Positions 43,287 to 52,817 of a stretch of DNA of 64,000 nucleotides are shown piece after piece; position 1 is the stretch's first letter; each line of letters starts with the position of its first letter. The notes beneath the pieces were generated by a model. It was not told the origin of the DNA. It made no database searches and saw only the letters and a list, made by a program, of their open reading frames with translations. This DNA is from Cyanophora paradoxa. Lineage: Eukaryota; Glaucocystophyceae; Cyanophorales; Cyanophoraceae. The translations under genes and the position numbers were made by a program. The DNA lies in contig QPMI01000518.1 of assembly GCA_004431415.1 (NCBI GenBank), positions 24,796-88,795 of the forward strand. Direction: 5' to 3'.

Positions 43287-44021
43287 TTAAAGCCAAACTC
43301 GTCGTTTATATACTGTTGGGGCAACACCTTTATCGACCTCTGATTTGGTAGCACCAGGTTCAATGGTGCCCTTCTGGGTTTTGGTCTTCATCTCATCAAC
43401 TGCCTGCTCATCAATTTGAGTCTCTTTCTTACCAATGAACTGCTTATCTGGGAGACCAGTGATTCCCATTCTATACACCTCCTTTCGCAGCATCTCCTTC
43501 AATTTCGCTCTCTCTTTCTTCTCAGAGACATACTGTTCGAGAGCACTCGATTTCGCTTCCAGATCTTTCAGTTTCGCAGTCATTTCGTCCCATTGGGCTT
43601 TGGGAATTCGATGAATATTCTGTGTAGGTGCGACCTTGTAGGTGACCTCACCAGCCATGGATTGAATTACCTTGTCTGATTCTTTGGAGACACCTTCACC
43701 TTTGCGAGCCAGTGAGAGATCTTGCAGACCCAGTCCTTTATCATCAGCAGCACCAATAATTCGACGAGCACCTTCACCAACTGCCTTCATCTTAGAGGTT
43801 TCGGGCGAAATATTGAGTTGATCACTGGTGGATGCTTGGGGCGCTTTATCATCTGGTGATTCTTCGTAAGCAGCATTGAGGGGATCTTCTTGTTGCTGTG
43901 ATGCTTTAACTTCATTGACACCATTGAATTTCATGGGCTCTGTGTTAATAGAACCGGTTCCAGAGGATGCAGAATATGACATAGCACCAGCAGGAACACC
44001 AACTTTGCGTTTGGAAGGCAT
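43287..44021 (-). CDS. Hypothetical virion-associated protein, 244 aa
   Basis: The protein has a low-complexity, Ser/Gln/Glu-rich N-terminal half and a coiled-coil-like segment (WDEMTAKLKDLEAKSSALEQ, about residues 143-175). The C-terminus is Lys/Glu-rich. It lies between small genes and the packaging ATPase and capsid block, a place often used by scaffold or internal virion proteins. No protease motif is present. The role is inferred from position only. Confidence 0.5.
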   Translation of the reverse strand: MPSKRKVGVPAGAMSYSASSGTGSINTEPMKFNGVNEVKASQQQEDPLNAAYEESPDDKAPQASTSDQLNISPETSKMKAVGEGARRIIGAADDKGLGLQDLSLARKGEGVSKESDKVIQSMAGEVTYKVAPTQNIHRIPKAQWDEMTAKLKDLEAKSSALEQYVSEKKERAKLKEMLRKEVYRMGITGLPDKQFIGKKETQIDEQAVDEMKTKTQKGTIEPGATKSEVDKGVAPTVYKRRVWL

Positions 44022-44072
44022 TGTATATTTATTAGAAGCAGAGATTATTTTATAAACCTCTCTTATATCGCA

Positions 44073-44830
44073 TCAGTTTATTCGAATGAACACCACTCTT
44101 GACCTCTTTGGGGCTTCCTCTTTCTGTGGAGGTGGTAATTCGTCCTCTTTCTTTTTGGGCTTCCTGTGGAACCGAGGAAACTTAAAGTCTTTAACGAGTT
44201 CCGCTTTATCAACGTAGTATTCCACCGAATAATTCGCAGAACTCCAAATGAGAAACTGATAGGAGTGAACGTATTCCTCAAACATCTTATAGAAAGCGTC
44301 TTTATCCCGCATGATATTGTATTCTTCTTCAATGGCTTCCAGTTCTTTGCGATTGGCGGCACTGAGGAACATTGCATAATCCGAATTGACGCGAATGGTT
44401 GAAGAAACCTTACGCAGTTTCTGAGTTATGCAGAAAATTGTAATCGCCGAGTGGCGGCCGCGCGAATACAGAGATCCAATAATTTTATCACGGGTAAGGT
44501 CTACAATCTCATTGTCTATAAGATCATCGAGAACAACACATAATTGATTAACGGGTTCTCCTTTCTCAATTTTCTCTTGTCTTTCATCGAGAAGTTTAGC
44601 GATGTAAGGCGCATCCCATTTACCGAGCTGTAATGTTGCGACATCATCCCAAAAATGATTGAATGATGTCCCACTTATAACAAGAACAACATCTAACTTT
44701 TTCGCATCGTGAAGTTGTTTTAGCCAATATTTTACGGCTTCTGACTTGCCCGTCGCGCTTTTCCGATTGCTAATACGCGAAAAGGGGGTTTAATCATCTC
44801 AGCAGCATTAAATTCGGGAACGTCAGACAT
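44073..44830 (-). CDS. FtsK/HerA-type genome-packaging ATPase, one frameshift
   Basis: The gene starts at ATG 44830 (MSDVPEFNAAEMIKPPFRVL). The frame breaks inside Walker A: GGAAAAGCGCGACGGGCAAG needs one extra base in the A-run to read G-K-S-A-T-G-K-S. From there one frame runs to 44073, through VLVISGT, LCVVLDDLIDN (Walker B), SRGRHSAITIFCITQ (with the sensor Gln) and a C-terminal Lys/Pro-rich tail. This is the classic A32-like packaging ATPase of polintons, virophages and giant viruses. A one-base loss in a homopolymer is a frequent sequencing error, so the gene may be intact. It pumps DNA into the capsid. Confidence 0.85.
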
Positions 44831-44892
44831 GGCTTTGTAGATCTTTCTTATTAAAGATAGATAAAAATAACGAAACGTTACTGATAATGGTT

Positions 44893-46290
44893 TTACAGAT
44901 TAATGCGACGAAGACCATCTTTGTCAACAATAATGAAACTGTGCATGAGAGCACGAACATTAACTGTGATTGTCTGGTCAGAAGGCATGTATAGAGTAAG
45001 GAAAGAAGAGGAGGAGTTCGTGAGATCAACATAGCCAGACTGGGCAATGTTGCGAATCGCTTTCTCTCCATCAACACAGAATGGTAGACCACTGAGGACA
45101 TATTTGTCTGCAACCTTGTCCATATTTGAGCACTTGAAGGCATCCGCAATTAATTCGGCACCTTTGAGGAGAGGGATGGGCTCAGTAGCATAGAGACGTT
45201 GACCATTAATTTCAACAGTGAAAGTAATGTCTTTTGAGTTAGCATGCGTTTTTAGGACACTGTGGGAACCATTGAAACCATCAATACCTGCGGCATCACG
45301 AACTGAAACAAGAAGACCATAGACAAGACCAGAGATCTGTGACAGGTTAATACGATTTGGTTGAGCATTGCCTTTTGCAGCAAAATTGACACTGTCAACA
45401 AAACCAATATCCAGAGCAGGAATAGCCATACCAGTGGTCTTCACCTTCTCAATGACAGTAGCAAACAGTTCATCAGAAACATTAATAGCATGCATGTAAA
45501 GACGAGGAGAAGTGACTTTAATTTCGGGGGTTGTTCCAGAGATGGTGAAAGTGGTGATCTGTTGACCAACATGGGCAAGAGTAGCATTAGCAGTAGCACC
45601 AAGTCCATCATCCTCTGTCTTATCAGCAGCTGTTCCACCAACAACTGGAAGAGCACGACCACCATAAGAAGTCTCAACATAACCCTTTCCAGCATCCTTG
45701 AACCAGACAGTCACCACCATTTCTCCTGTGAGAGCACCAAGAGGGAGGTAGTGGTTTAGCCATGGGACGGGGATTTCAACAAAGAATGACCCACCAAGTC
45801 GGTTGGTTCCATGGGCAGGGATACCATGAACCATACCCATTGAACGCTTCTTCTTGGCGAGTTGATCCTCACTGTAATAGATAAGAGGGAAATGAGCAAG
45901 GAAATCAGAAGGCACATGGAAAGTGTAAGATCCATAGGTGATTTCAAGTCGAGAGACAAGAGCACCAACTGGGCGAACGTATCCATTGCGAACAAGGTCG
46001 GTATCACCAGCAAAAGTGACAGCTGGAAGGTCAAACGCAAGTTCGAGTTTTCCACAGAAATTGTAGCGAGGGAGCTTGAAAGAAATGCGATTTCCAGCAT
46101 TATTCTCGAAAGTGTTGCTTGGGTTCACAACAACAAGAACTGGCTTCGACTTGGATTCAAGACCAAGCATGAGAGAGTTGTCCAGGAAGAACGCCTTGGC
46201 TTCTTCCGGGTTGTTAGAGCTTCTTTCAGAGAAAGACGTTGGAGGGTCGAAGTAATATCCATGATTATCTCTTTTATTATACTGCAACAT
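44893..46290 (-). CDS. Major capsid protein, double jelly-roll
   Basis: This 465-residue protein forms the icosahedral shell. It has the expected length and position for a PLV major capsid protein, next to the ATPase and penton genes. Jelly-roll strands are recognisable (NRISFKLPRYNFCGKLELAF, SRLEITYGSYTFHVPSDF, GSFFVEIPVPWLNHYLPLGA, GEMVVTVWFKD), as is a second barrel after about residue 240 that ends in short strands (ITVNVRALMHSFIIVDKDG). The frame is unbroken. Confidence 0.8.
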   Translation of the reverse strand: MLQYNKRDNHGYYFDPPTSFSERSSNNPEEAKAFFLDNSLMLGLESKSKPVLVVVNPSNTFENNAGNRISFKLPRYNFCGKLELAFDLPAVTFAGDTDLVRNGYVRPVGALVSRLEITYGSYTFHVPSDFLAHFPLIYYSEDQLAKKKRSMGMVHGIPAHGTNRLGGSFFVEIPVPWLNHYLPLGALTGEMVVTVWFKDAGKGYVETSYGGRALPVVGGTAADKTEDDGLGATANATLAHVGQQITTFTISGTTPEIKVTSPRLYMHAINVSDELFATVIEKVKTTGMAIPALDIGFVDSVNFAAKGNAQPNRINLSQISGLVYGLLVSVRDAAGIDGFNGSHSVLKTHANSKDITFTVEINGQRLYATEPIPLLKGAELIADAFKCSNMDKVADKYVLSGLPFCVDGEKAIRNIAQSGYVDLTNSSSSFLTLYMPSDQTITVNVRALMHSFIIVDKDGLRRINL

Positions 46291-46316
46291 AAAAAATTCA
46301 CCAATGATCCTTGATT

Positions 46317-47327
46317 TTACGCAAAACTCGCAATTACAGGATAAGATGGATGGGTTTCCGCCATCCTCCTCTTGAAATATTCATACACAGGATCACCAGC
46401 AGGTTCATCACCATATCGAATTTCGAAGGTGAGGTGCACAGGTTGACCTTCGAAATCAATTGGTTCATTAATTGCATTCACAATGTCAACCGAAAATGTG
46501 GAGAGCCCCAGATTCTTGTTATAGTATTTATAAATCGGATGGGCTTCTGTTGAATTATAAACGACATGCTCACCATAATCTTTATCAGGAACCACGATTT
46601 TGTGGAAATATCCAGTGAGGAGACCATCACCACATTGCACAAGATCACCCAGCTCTTTTACTCTCACAAATAGGACACTATCCCTGGTCTTCTCGGGTTC
46701 AAATGAAGATATAATACCATGCACCATCGACCCAGTGAAGATACCATCAGTAAGAGTATTATAAACCTGAGATTGGATTGGTGTGTTACCATATCTTCCA
46801 GGATCAAGACCAAGCAGTCGAGCAGAACTCAAAAACCTCTGAATCTGTGCCTGGGTTGGGTTAATTGCGGTTGAGAAAGCCAGGTAAAACGGTATGGTGG
46901 AATGGAATATTACTCGTTTCAGTGTATCATCCCATTTGCAACGAATAGCTACTGCTGGTTCTCTCAATGCAAGTTTGGAGTTAATTACATTCACCAGTTG
47001 TTGGTGGTTTTGAATGGGTGTGCTGCGACTTATCACAATGTGTTTCCATGATTCATAATCGGCAGCAGGTCGATCAGTTGGAATACCAGTGCTTCCTGCA
47101 CCAGCATAACTTTCAGACCAATAAAGGTAGAATGCATTATCTATTGTCACATCTCCTACTTTGGTTTCACCACTCACCATGGGGATGCTGTTATAGAATT
47201 CTGCTGAGACCAGTCTTACTGCTCTTACAAATTCATATGTGCTGGGGAGGCGAGCAATAAAACTCGAAGTAGGTCCATCTCCCGAAATTGTATTAAAAGA
47301 GCTCACTTCAATGTAATCCACAGGCAT
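46317..47327 (-). CDS. Penton / minor capsid protein
   Basis: This 336-residue protein starts MPVDYIEVSSFNTISGDG. It carries FVRAVRLVSAEFYNSIPMV, the strand typical of PLV/virophage minor capsid (penton) proteins. Near the C-terminus are a SVLFVRVKELGDL strand and a GQPVHLTFEIRYGD strand. Its gene lies 26 bp upstream of the capsid gene on the same strand, as in many PLVs. It likely occupies the five-fold vertices. Confidence 0.75.
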   Translation of the reverse strand: MPVDYIEVSSFNTISGDGPTSSFIARLPSTYEFVRAVRLVSAEFYNSIPMVSGETKVGDVTIDNAFYLYWSESYAGAGSTGIPTDRPAADYESWKHIVISRSTPIQNHQQLVNVINSKLALREPAVAIRCKWDDTLKRVIFHSTIPFYLAFSTAINPTQAQIQRFLSSARLLGLDPGRYGNTPIQSQVYNTLTDGIFTGSMVHGIISSFEPEKTRDSVLFVRVKELGDLVQCGDGLLTGYFHKIVVPDKDYGEHVVYNSTEAHPIYKYYNKNLGLSTFSVDIVNAINEPIDFEGQPVHLTFEIRYGDEPAGDPVYEYFKRRMAETHPSYPVIASFA

Positions 47328-47355
47328 CTTCTTTTATCTATAAACATATATTAAA

Positions 47356-48288
47356 ATGATTCGGCTGGTCAATATAGATAGCAGAGACCGATCAGATGGA
47401 CAAATAGAAAACTCCTACAAGGTTTCACTCACAACCCCAGTGACCAAACCAAGAGAATGTCGAGTTTTGTATGCAGAGATCCCCAACAGCATCTATAACT
47501 CCATTGGAACAGACCACCTTCTTGTCAGATTCTACTACCAAGGCATCTCTGAAACCAAGCAGGTCTTCCTTCTCCCAAGTGGTTACATAAATCAAGGTCA
47601 TTTCGGGGTCACCACTCCATATAATTATGGTCTGAATTTCACATTTACTGGGAGCAACAATCTCACATATGCATTCAAGGTCTACTACAACCCTACCTCC
47701 TACAAATTGGAGTTTTACAGTAATGTTCAATTCGATATGGTTGCATCTACACAGAGATTGGGTAAACTTCTTGGTGTGAGTTCAGTGGAGTGGGTGGCTT
47801 CCACCGAACAGATTTACGATTTCCCAGAGTCTGCAAGGTCTTTATATGCCCCCGAGAATTTCCTTTATTTTTCAGGAATACCAATCACCCCAAACCATCC
47901 CCAATGGGGAATCACATTCACAGGATATGAATTCGAGGCATCTCGCTTAAACTACAAGTTAGAAGCATCCAAGATGACAGATATGAATGCAGAACAGTAT
48001 TTATACATGCACATTAAAGAACTCTCCCCATTTGCTACAAACCACAATATTGTCCCAAGATCACAACCACAGAATCAAGGGGCGATTCTCAGATTGCAGT
48101 TAAGTAAAGATATTGGGCAGTATGTTTATCACAGTGGAGAGCACAGTGAATACATAAAAATAACCGATCGAAACCTGGTGATTAGAGAGTTAACAGTTGA
48201 GTTTCGCGATTATTATGGTGATCTTGTAGATATGAATGGAATTGACAACTCATTCCAGTTAGAGTTCTTGGCTATTGGTAATGATTAA
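47356..48288 (+). CDS. Second penton-like protein, divergent from the first
   Basis: This 310-residue protein begins MIRLVNIDSRDRSDG. It carries ECRVLYAEIPNSIYNSIG, QYLYMHIKELSPFATNHN and LTVEFRDYYGDLVDMNG, matching the same minor-capsid pattern as the 46317-47327 protein. The two genes are divergent across 28 bp containing TTTATCTATAAA. The pair may be a duplicated penton, or one may be a vertex protein that anchors fibres (inference). Confidence 0.65.
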   Translation: MIRLVNIDSRDRSDGQIENSYKVSLTTPVTKPRECRVLYAEIPNSIYNSIGTDHLLVRFYYQGISETKQVFLLPSGYINQGHFGVTTPYNYGLNFTFTGSNNLTYAFKVYYNPTSYKLEFYSNVQFDMVASTQRLGKLLGVSSVEWVASTEQIYDFPESARSLYAPENFLYFSGIPITPNHPQWGITFTGYEFEASRLNYKLEASKMTDMNAEQYLYMHIKELSPFATNHNIVPRSQPQNQGAILRLQLSKDIGQYVYHSGEHSEYIKITDRNLVIRELTVEFRDYYGDLVDMNGIDNSFQLEFLAIGND

Positions 48289-48538
48289 ACCGATCCTGAT
48301 AGAAGAACTCCCCATCTGTCTCGAAAATATTAAGAATGGGACTCTTTCGATCTTCTGTATACCATCGGCGAATTGTCTTATCCCATTTAGCACCATTCTT
48401 TTTCAAGAATCTACAAAGAGTTGATCTCCTTGTAATTCGCAATCCCATCTCTTGAAAGATCTCATAATGATCTTGTATTCTTTTCACAATCAAGATGTAA
48501 GTCCCATGGAAATTGTGATATTGCTGGTTAATCGGCAT
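48272..48538 (-). CDS. Small hypothetical protein next to right TIR
   Basis: ATG 48538 (MPINQQYHNFHGTY) gives 88 residues, with a helix-rich LCRFLKKNGAKWDKTIRRWY segment. Longer starts run backwards into the TIR, where the opposite strand matches the SAM-decarboxylase end, so they are unlikely. AAAAAATGAC (48572-48580) lies 34 nt upstream as a possible early promoter. It overlaps the convergent penton-like gene by 17 bp. Not recognised; a DNA-binding role is possible. Confidence 0.5.
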   Translation of the reverse strand: MPINQQYHNFHGTYILIVKRIQDHYEIFQEMGLRITRRSTLCRFLKKNGAKWDKTIRRWYTEDRKSPILNIFETDGEFFYQDRFNHYQ

Positions 48539-48586
48539 GTTTCCTTTACAGCATGATGGGAAATCGTTTGTCATTTTTTGGCGAAA

Positions 48587-49969
48587 CGAGAGTATCTCAT
48601 GAGATAGATGAGAGAATAACAGGTGTGTTTTCAGGGTTGGAGAAATCGGAGAAACATAGAGTATTGCGATTTCCGAGTTAGTTGACACTGAGAAATTCAG
48701 AATTTCAGATGGTCTTACTGAAAATGGTCAGATAATCGGGTGTGACACCTATTTAATTGACTGTGACGCCTCTTTAATTGACTGTGACGCCTGTGACGCC
48801 TGTGACGCCTGTGACGCCTACTTTCAAACTTTTTAAAATTTTCAAAAATGACAGACTTCTTAAAACAGCCGTCACAGCCGTCACAGGCGTCACACCCAAT
48901 TAAAAATGGAATCTCTTTCTCTTACTGAGATATTCAAAAATATATTCTTGTCTTACTGAAATCCGTCTTGTGACACTCTGACACCTACAAAACACTATCC
49001 ATTAATCCACCTTTCCGAAAATGCGAAGTTGTCTTACTGGAAATGGTCTGCAATTTCGCTGTGACACCTAATTTAATTGAGTGTGACGCCTGTGACGCCT
49101 GTGACACCTACTTTCAAACTTTTTAAAATTTTCAAAAATGACAGACTTCTGAAAACAGGCGTCACAGCCGTCACAGGCGTCACAGACATTCTACCCCTCT
49201 TACTGACTTTCTCAAAAACAAATATATCTCTTACTGAATATCATTTGAATACTACCTGTCACACTTGAATTCATTTATTCTGTTTTATAGAACATATGCA
49301 ATCTCATCGATTATTCAATTGGAGACCATGCAACTCTGTGACACTTTTTCGATCAAAAGTATACATCCGCAATCTCATCGATTGTTTAATTGGACATAAT
49401 GCAGTTCCGATATATTCCAATAGAAAATCCGCAATCTAATCGATTGTTTAATTGGAGATAATGCAACTCTGTGACACTTTTTCGGTGCAAAAATGTAAAT
49501 CCGCAATCCCATCGATTGTTTAATTGGACATAATGCAACTCTGTGACAGTTTTTGCGTTTTCCGATACAAAATGGGCGGTGGTCTACTTCAATACCGATG
49601 AGATATATCGAGTTTATGCGAATTTATGCGAATTTATGCGAATTAATCGCGATTATATCGTTCTTTAAGTAGTTTAATGTTAATCAATCGAAGTTATATA
49701 TGTAATCGACAAAGAACATAATCTATCGATATAATATCGATTGAATCAATCGTGAATATGCATTAAATTAAACGCGTTTATCATTTTTAATACAAAGTTT
49801 GCATTAATTTATACAAAGTTTGCATAAAAAGTTAAAGAAATTAATCGATAAATATGTATTTTAGTATTAAATTAACACATATTGAAAAACGAATTTAAAT
49901 CCAGAGTGAATCGAGATCGCGAAGCGATCGAGATGAACGAGGGATTTAAATTCGTTTTTCAATATGTGT
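48587..49969 (-). repeat. Element 1 terminal inverted repeat, right
   Basis: This is the reverse complement of 23566-24951, 1383 bp, with the same internal arrays: GTGACGCCT units at about 48735-48895 and 49073-49185, and ~65-75-bp tandem units at 49293-49549. It contains the last ~31 codons of the SAM-decarboxylase gene without the rest. Confidence 0.95.
49875..49969. repeat. Terminal palindrome (hairpin), right end of element 1
   Basis: This is the mirror of the 95-bp palindrome at 23566-23660. It ends exactly at the CGGTCC target duplication (49970-49975). Confidence 0.85.
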
Positions 49970-51347
49970 CGGTCCTTTCGATGTCTCTTCCAACAACGAG
50001 GCTCCTCCTCGTGTGCGCGGCAGCACGCGGAGAAGCTGGGGCGGGACCAGCAGGAGATGTGCGCCGTCGCGCACGGCGTCGCGGATAGCCGCCAGTGGGA
50101 CATGGTGCCCCCGCCCGCCCCCGCCCGCCTCGAGTGCAGCCGCGACCCGACCCGACCGACCCGCGCGGCCCGCCAGATCGTGCAGATGCTCATGATAAAG
50201 CAGCCCGAGTGGATGAGGGTGAGTCGGTGATCACGATACGATAAATTTAAAGCGACCCGGGCCTCCCTCCAGTTATTGTGCGCCGGCCGCGAGCTGAGGG
50301 CCTCGGGCAGGACATCGAGGAGGCGGACCGGCTGACGGGGATGGAGCCGGCCACGTGGGACGACCGCTACAGCATCAACTTCTTCGGGGTGCGGTCGCGC
50401 GCGATCCGCATTGAAGTTTCGGGGCTGTGCGATGCAGTCGCATTCTCCCTCGCGCGCGTCTCGAGCCGGCATGCACGTGCAGGCCCCCGACGACGCCGAG
50501 GAGGCGGAGATCCCCTCCCCCGTCGTCGTTGCGACCCCCAACTCGCGGCCGCGCCGCCCCCTCGGCCCCCAGCCGGCCGCCCGCGTCCTCGCGAGCTACG
50601 GGGCGCCGCCGGCGCCGGCGCGGACGGGGAAGGGGGCGAGGAGGAGGCGCCGGCGACGATGACGGAGGCGGAGTGGAGCGCAATGATCAACGAGCGGATG
50701 AAGAATTCCGTCCTCGCCCTCAGCGTCGTGCGCCGCCCCGCCGGGACGGGCCGTTTGGGCGCCTCCGCGCCGGCTGATGCGCGGGCGCGCCGCGGTGGCA
50801 GCTGGCGGGGGCGAAGGAGGCGGCGGAGAAGGCGCGCGTGAGGTCGCTCACCTGCGAGACGTGCGAGTTCGACAAGCAGCCCGCGCGCAACGCGGCGCGC
50901 CAGAGAGCCATTTTCCCCCCTGCATGTGCATCCTTCAGCCCTCTCCCGTCTGACTGCTACCACTGTACGCTCAGGCGGCGATCGCGAGGCACAAAATGAC
51001 GCCCGCCCACGTGGTGCGCTAGTCGCGGCCGATCCGAACGTCGACTTTCAGCTATAGCTTCTTGAAGCCTTGAATTTCGTTAATATACTATTTTTGCATC
51101 GACTCGAACTGACCCTGGGCGCAGGAGCGGGACCGGTCGTACCGAAAGCTGCTGGCCGACCTCGCCATAATCTGCGAGGATGCCATCGAAGGGTGCGCTG
51201 CGATCGTACACGCGTCCGGCTTGAGTCTCGCATCCCCGTGCAGCCTTGTCGAGCCCCTCGAGCTGTGGATTCGTCGACCCGCACGTGGATTCACACGCGA
51301 GCGCAGGATGCAGGAGACGATAGCGGCGCTGTGCGACCTCGGGGGCC
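49970..51347 (+). pseudogene. TRANK1-like right copy, middle part between two viruses
   Basis: After element 1 the host gene resumes with exons that match the left copy in order. They are EKLGRDQQEM...RQWDM (50010-50100; left 11000-11090), a MIKQPEWM exon (50160-50220), IEEADRLTGM...DDRYSINF (50310-50390), MINERMKNSVLALSVVRRP (50680-50740), TCETCEFDKQP (50850-50885), ERDRSYRKLLADLAIICEDA (51125-51190) and METIAAL-like codons just before 51347. The reading is cut by element 2 inside this last exon. This segment proves that both viruses sit in one host gene. Confidence 0.7.
51342..51347. repeat. Possible target duplication GGGGCC, left
   Basis: GGGGCC directly precedes the AAAAAAAATGAGAG terminus of element 2, and GGGGCC directly follows its CTCTCATTTTTT terminus (62418-62423). 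The match lies in GC-rich DNA, so chance is not excluded. Confidence 0.6.
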
Positions 51348-51774
51348 AAAAAAAATGAGAGAGGACCTGATTCTGTGGCCCACCCCTCTTCACCACCCTC
51401 ACCTCTCCGAACCCACCCCAACCCACCCAATCCAGCGTCTTCCCAGCCATCACTCTCGCCAACCCTTCCGCTACGTCTACCGCCCTTCTCTCCCTCTGGT
51501 CTACCTCCCTTCCATCCAGCAACCACTAGGTAGTATCTAACGTCTACTCCAATCGATCTTGCAAAAGATATAGCAGTGATTTGAGACGGGCCCCAACGCG
51601 ACGGTCTGCAGAGATAGCTTAATCAGCAGCTAGGCGTTAATACTGTGTTCTTCCTATCTAAATAGCGGAGAGGTTTCCAGGTTCTAGCTAGACGATAAAA
51701 CTATATAATCGAAGCTGATTGCATATGCGAGTTTAGGTTCTAGTTAGTCAATAATACTGTGTGGATGATAGCGC
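51348..51774 (+). repeat. Element 2 terminal inverted repeat, left
   Basis: This is the reverse complement of 61996-62417 with a few single-base differences and small indels, e.g. the A-run length at the end (8 against 6). It starts AAAAAAAATGAGAGAGGACC and ends near GTGTGGATGATAGCGC. No gene is visible inside. Confidence 0.92.
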
Positions 51775-51849
51775 AGTAGCAATGTTGAAGATTTGGACAG
51801 GAAGTCCTAAAAAACGAAAGATCGAGAGATGTTGAAGATTTGGACAGAA

Positions 51850-52089
51850 AGTATAGTAATGTAGACGAGCTTCTATGCGCTGGCATAAAAGTATAGTAAT
51901 GTAGACGAGCTTCTATGCGCTGGCATAAAAGTATAGTAATGTAGACGAGCTTCTATGCGCTGGCATAAAAGTATAGTAATGTAGACGAGCTTCTATGCGC
52001 TGGCATAAAAGTATAGTAATGTAGACGAGCTTCTATGCGCTGGCATAAAAGTATAGTAATGTAGACGAGCTTCTATGCGCTGGCATAAA
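51850..52089 (+). repeat. Six exact 40-bp tandem repeats
   Basis: The unit starts AGTATAGTAATGTAGACGAG and is repeated six times in a row without visible change. Its uniformity contrasts with the decayed genes around it, pointing to recent tandem expansion. Confidence 0.95.
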
Positions 52090-52092
52090 AGT

Positions 52093-52210
52093 GATAGTGC
52101 GCTGATAGTGCGCTGATAGTGCGCTGATAGTGCGCTGATAGCTAGCCGGAGACAAGCCGGAGACAAGCCCGAGACAAGCCTGTGCCAAGCCGGATCCCGG
52201 AGACCAAGCC
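52093..52210 (+). repeat. 11-bp tandem repeats
   Basis: Four GATAGTGCGCT units (52093-52136) are followed by degenerate GGAGACAAGCC units to about 52210. Together with the 40-bp array they fill the stretch between the left TIR and the first gene relic. The rest of 51775-52370 shows no gene. Confidence 0.85.
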
Positions 52211-52370
52211 CGAGCCAAGCCGTCAAGCCAATCGTTACAGGCATCGTTACAGGCATTCACTCCCAGCGATGCCGGAGCCCTAGCTTAGTGAAGCGCTCAG
52301 CATTGGCTTGTACTCGATCGCCGGCCCGACAGGATCAGCACTGCTAGAGGCGATGCGCAGGATCGATGCG

Positions 52371-52583
52371 TTAGCTACAGCAGCTCGCTAGCATTCTCAT
52401 CGACCTCGGGATCGCAACAATCGTCTTAGCAGGAACAGCAGATGCAGGAGGGGCAACCTTCTTATCGACCTTTGTCTTCGTGATCGGTTCATTTAAAATC
52501 TTGTTCTCCATCTTAGTCTCAGCCGCGATGCCAGCTATAAGATCACTAGCTCGCTTCTTTGAAACTGTTTTAAGACCGGTCAC
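52371..52583 (-). pseudogene. Degenerate ORF, Lys/Ala-rich
   Basis: A 70-codon remnant (LKTVSKKRASDLIAGIAAET) is followed by a Lys/Pro-rich tail. Its composition resembles a basic virion or DNA-binding protein. Not recognised. Neighbouring frames to 52800 are broken. Confidence 0.3.
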
Positions 52584-52817
52584 AGTTTTAATGAAATACC
52601 TGCTACGATTAGCCGTCTCTGAGATGTACAGCGGCCCATCGTCGTATCCTTAGCTTGCTAGTCTTGGTCTTCTTAGTCCGAGAATTCGGATCTTATCAAG
52701 AATAGCGTTCTCATCGGCGGTAAGAGCATAGTCGTTGGATGCACCCTCACCGCCACCAGCGCGACGGGCTAGCGGTAAGCATCAGTATCACCACTCAAGA
52801 ACTCGATGTGATTCTTC

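Larger units (their letters stand above)
23566..49969. mobile_element. Integrated polinton-like virus, element 1, complete
   Basis: The element is 26.4 kb and sharply AT-richer than its host flanks. It is bounded by 1.38-kb inverted repeats and a 6-bp target duplication. It encodes the polinton/PLV core set: DDE integrase, protein-primed-type PolB, primase-SF3 helicase, packaging ATPase, double-jelly-roll capsid protein and penton proteins. Accessory genes cover adhesion, lipid hydrolysis and polyamine synthesis. No cysteine maturation protease was recognised, which fits PLVs better than classical Mavericks. It lies in an intron of the right TRANK1-like copy, between exons found at about 23443 and 50010. 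Preserved coding sequence suggests a recent insertion that may still be infectious or reactivatable. Confidence 0.92.

Noticed and set aside
43287-44021. Adenovirus-type maturation protease
   Set aside because: The protein has no His/Cys catalytic pattern and is largely low-complexity with a coiled coil. No protease was found elsewhere in element 1.
48272-48688. Longer start for the ORF next to the right TIR
   Set aside because: Codons before ATG 48538 run through an AAAAAATGAC motif repeated at other genes and then into the TIR, where the opposite strand matches the decarboxylase end. They are unlikely to be translated.
23566-49969. Alternative genetic code in element 1
   Set aside because: Only one gene (25744-26826) shows a coding-like continuation through a stop. 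All other genes end normally at TAA, TAG or TGA.
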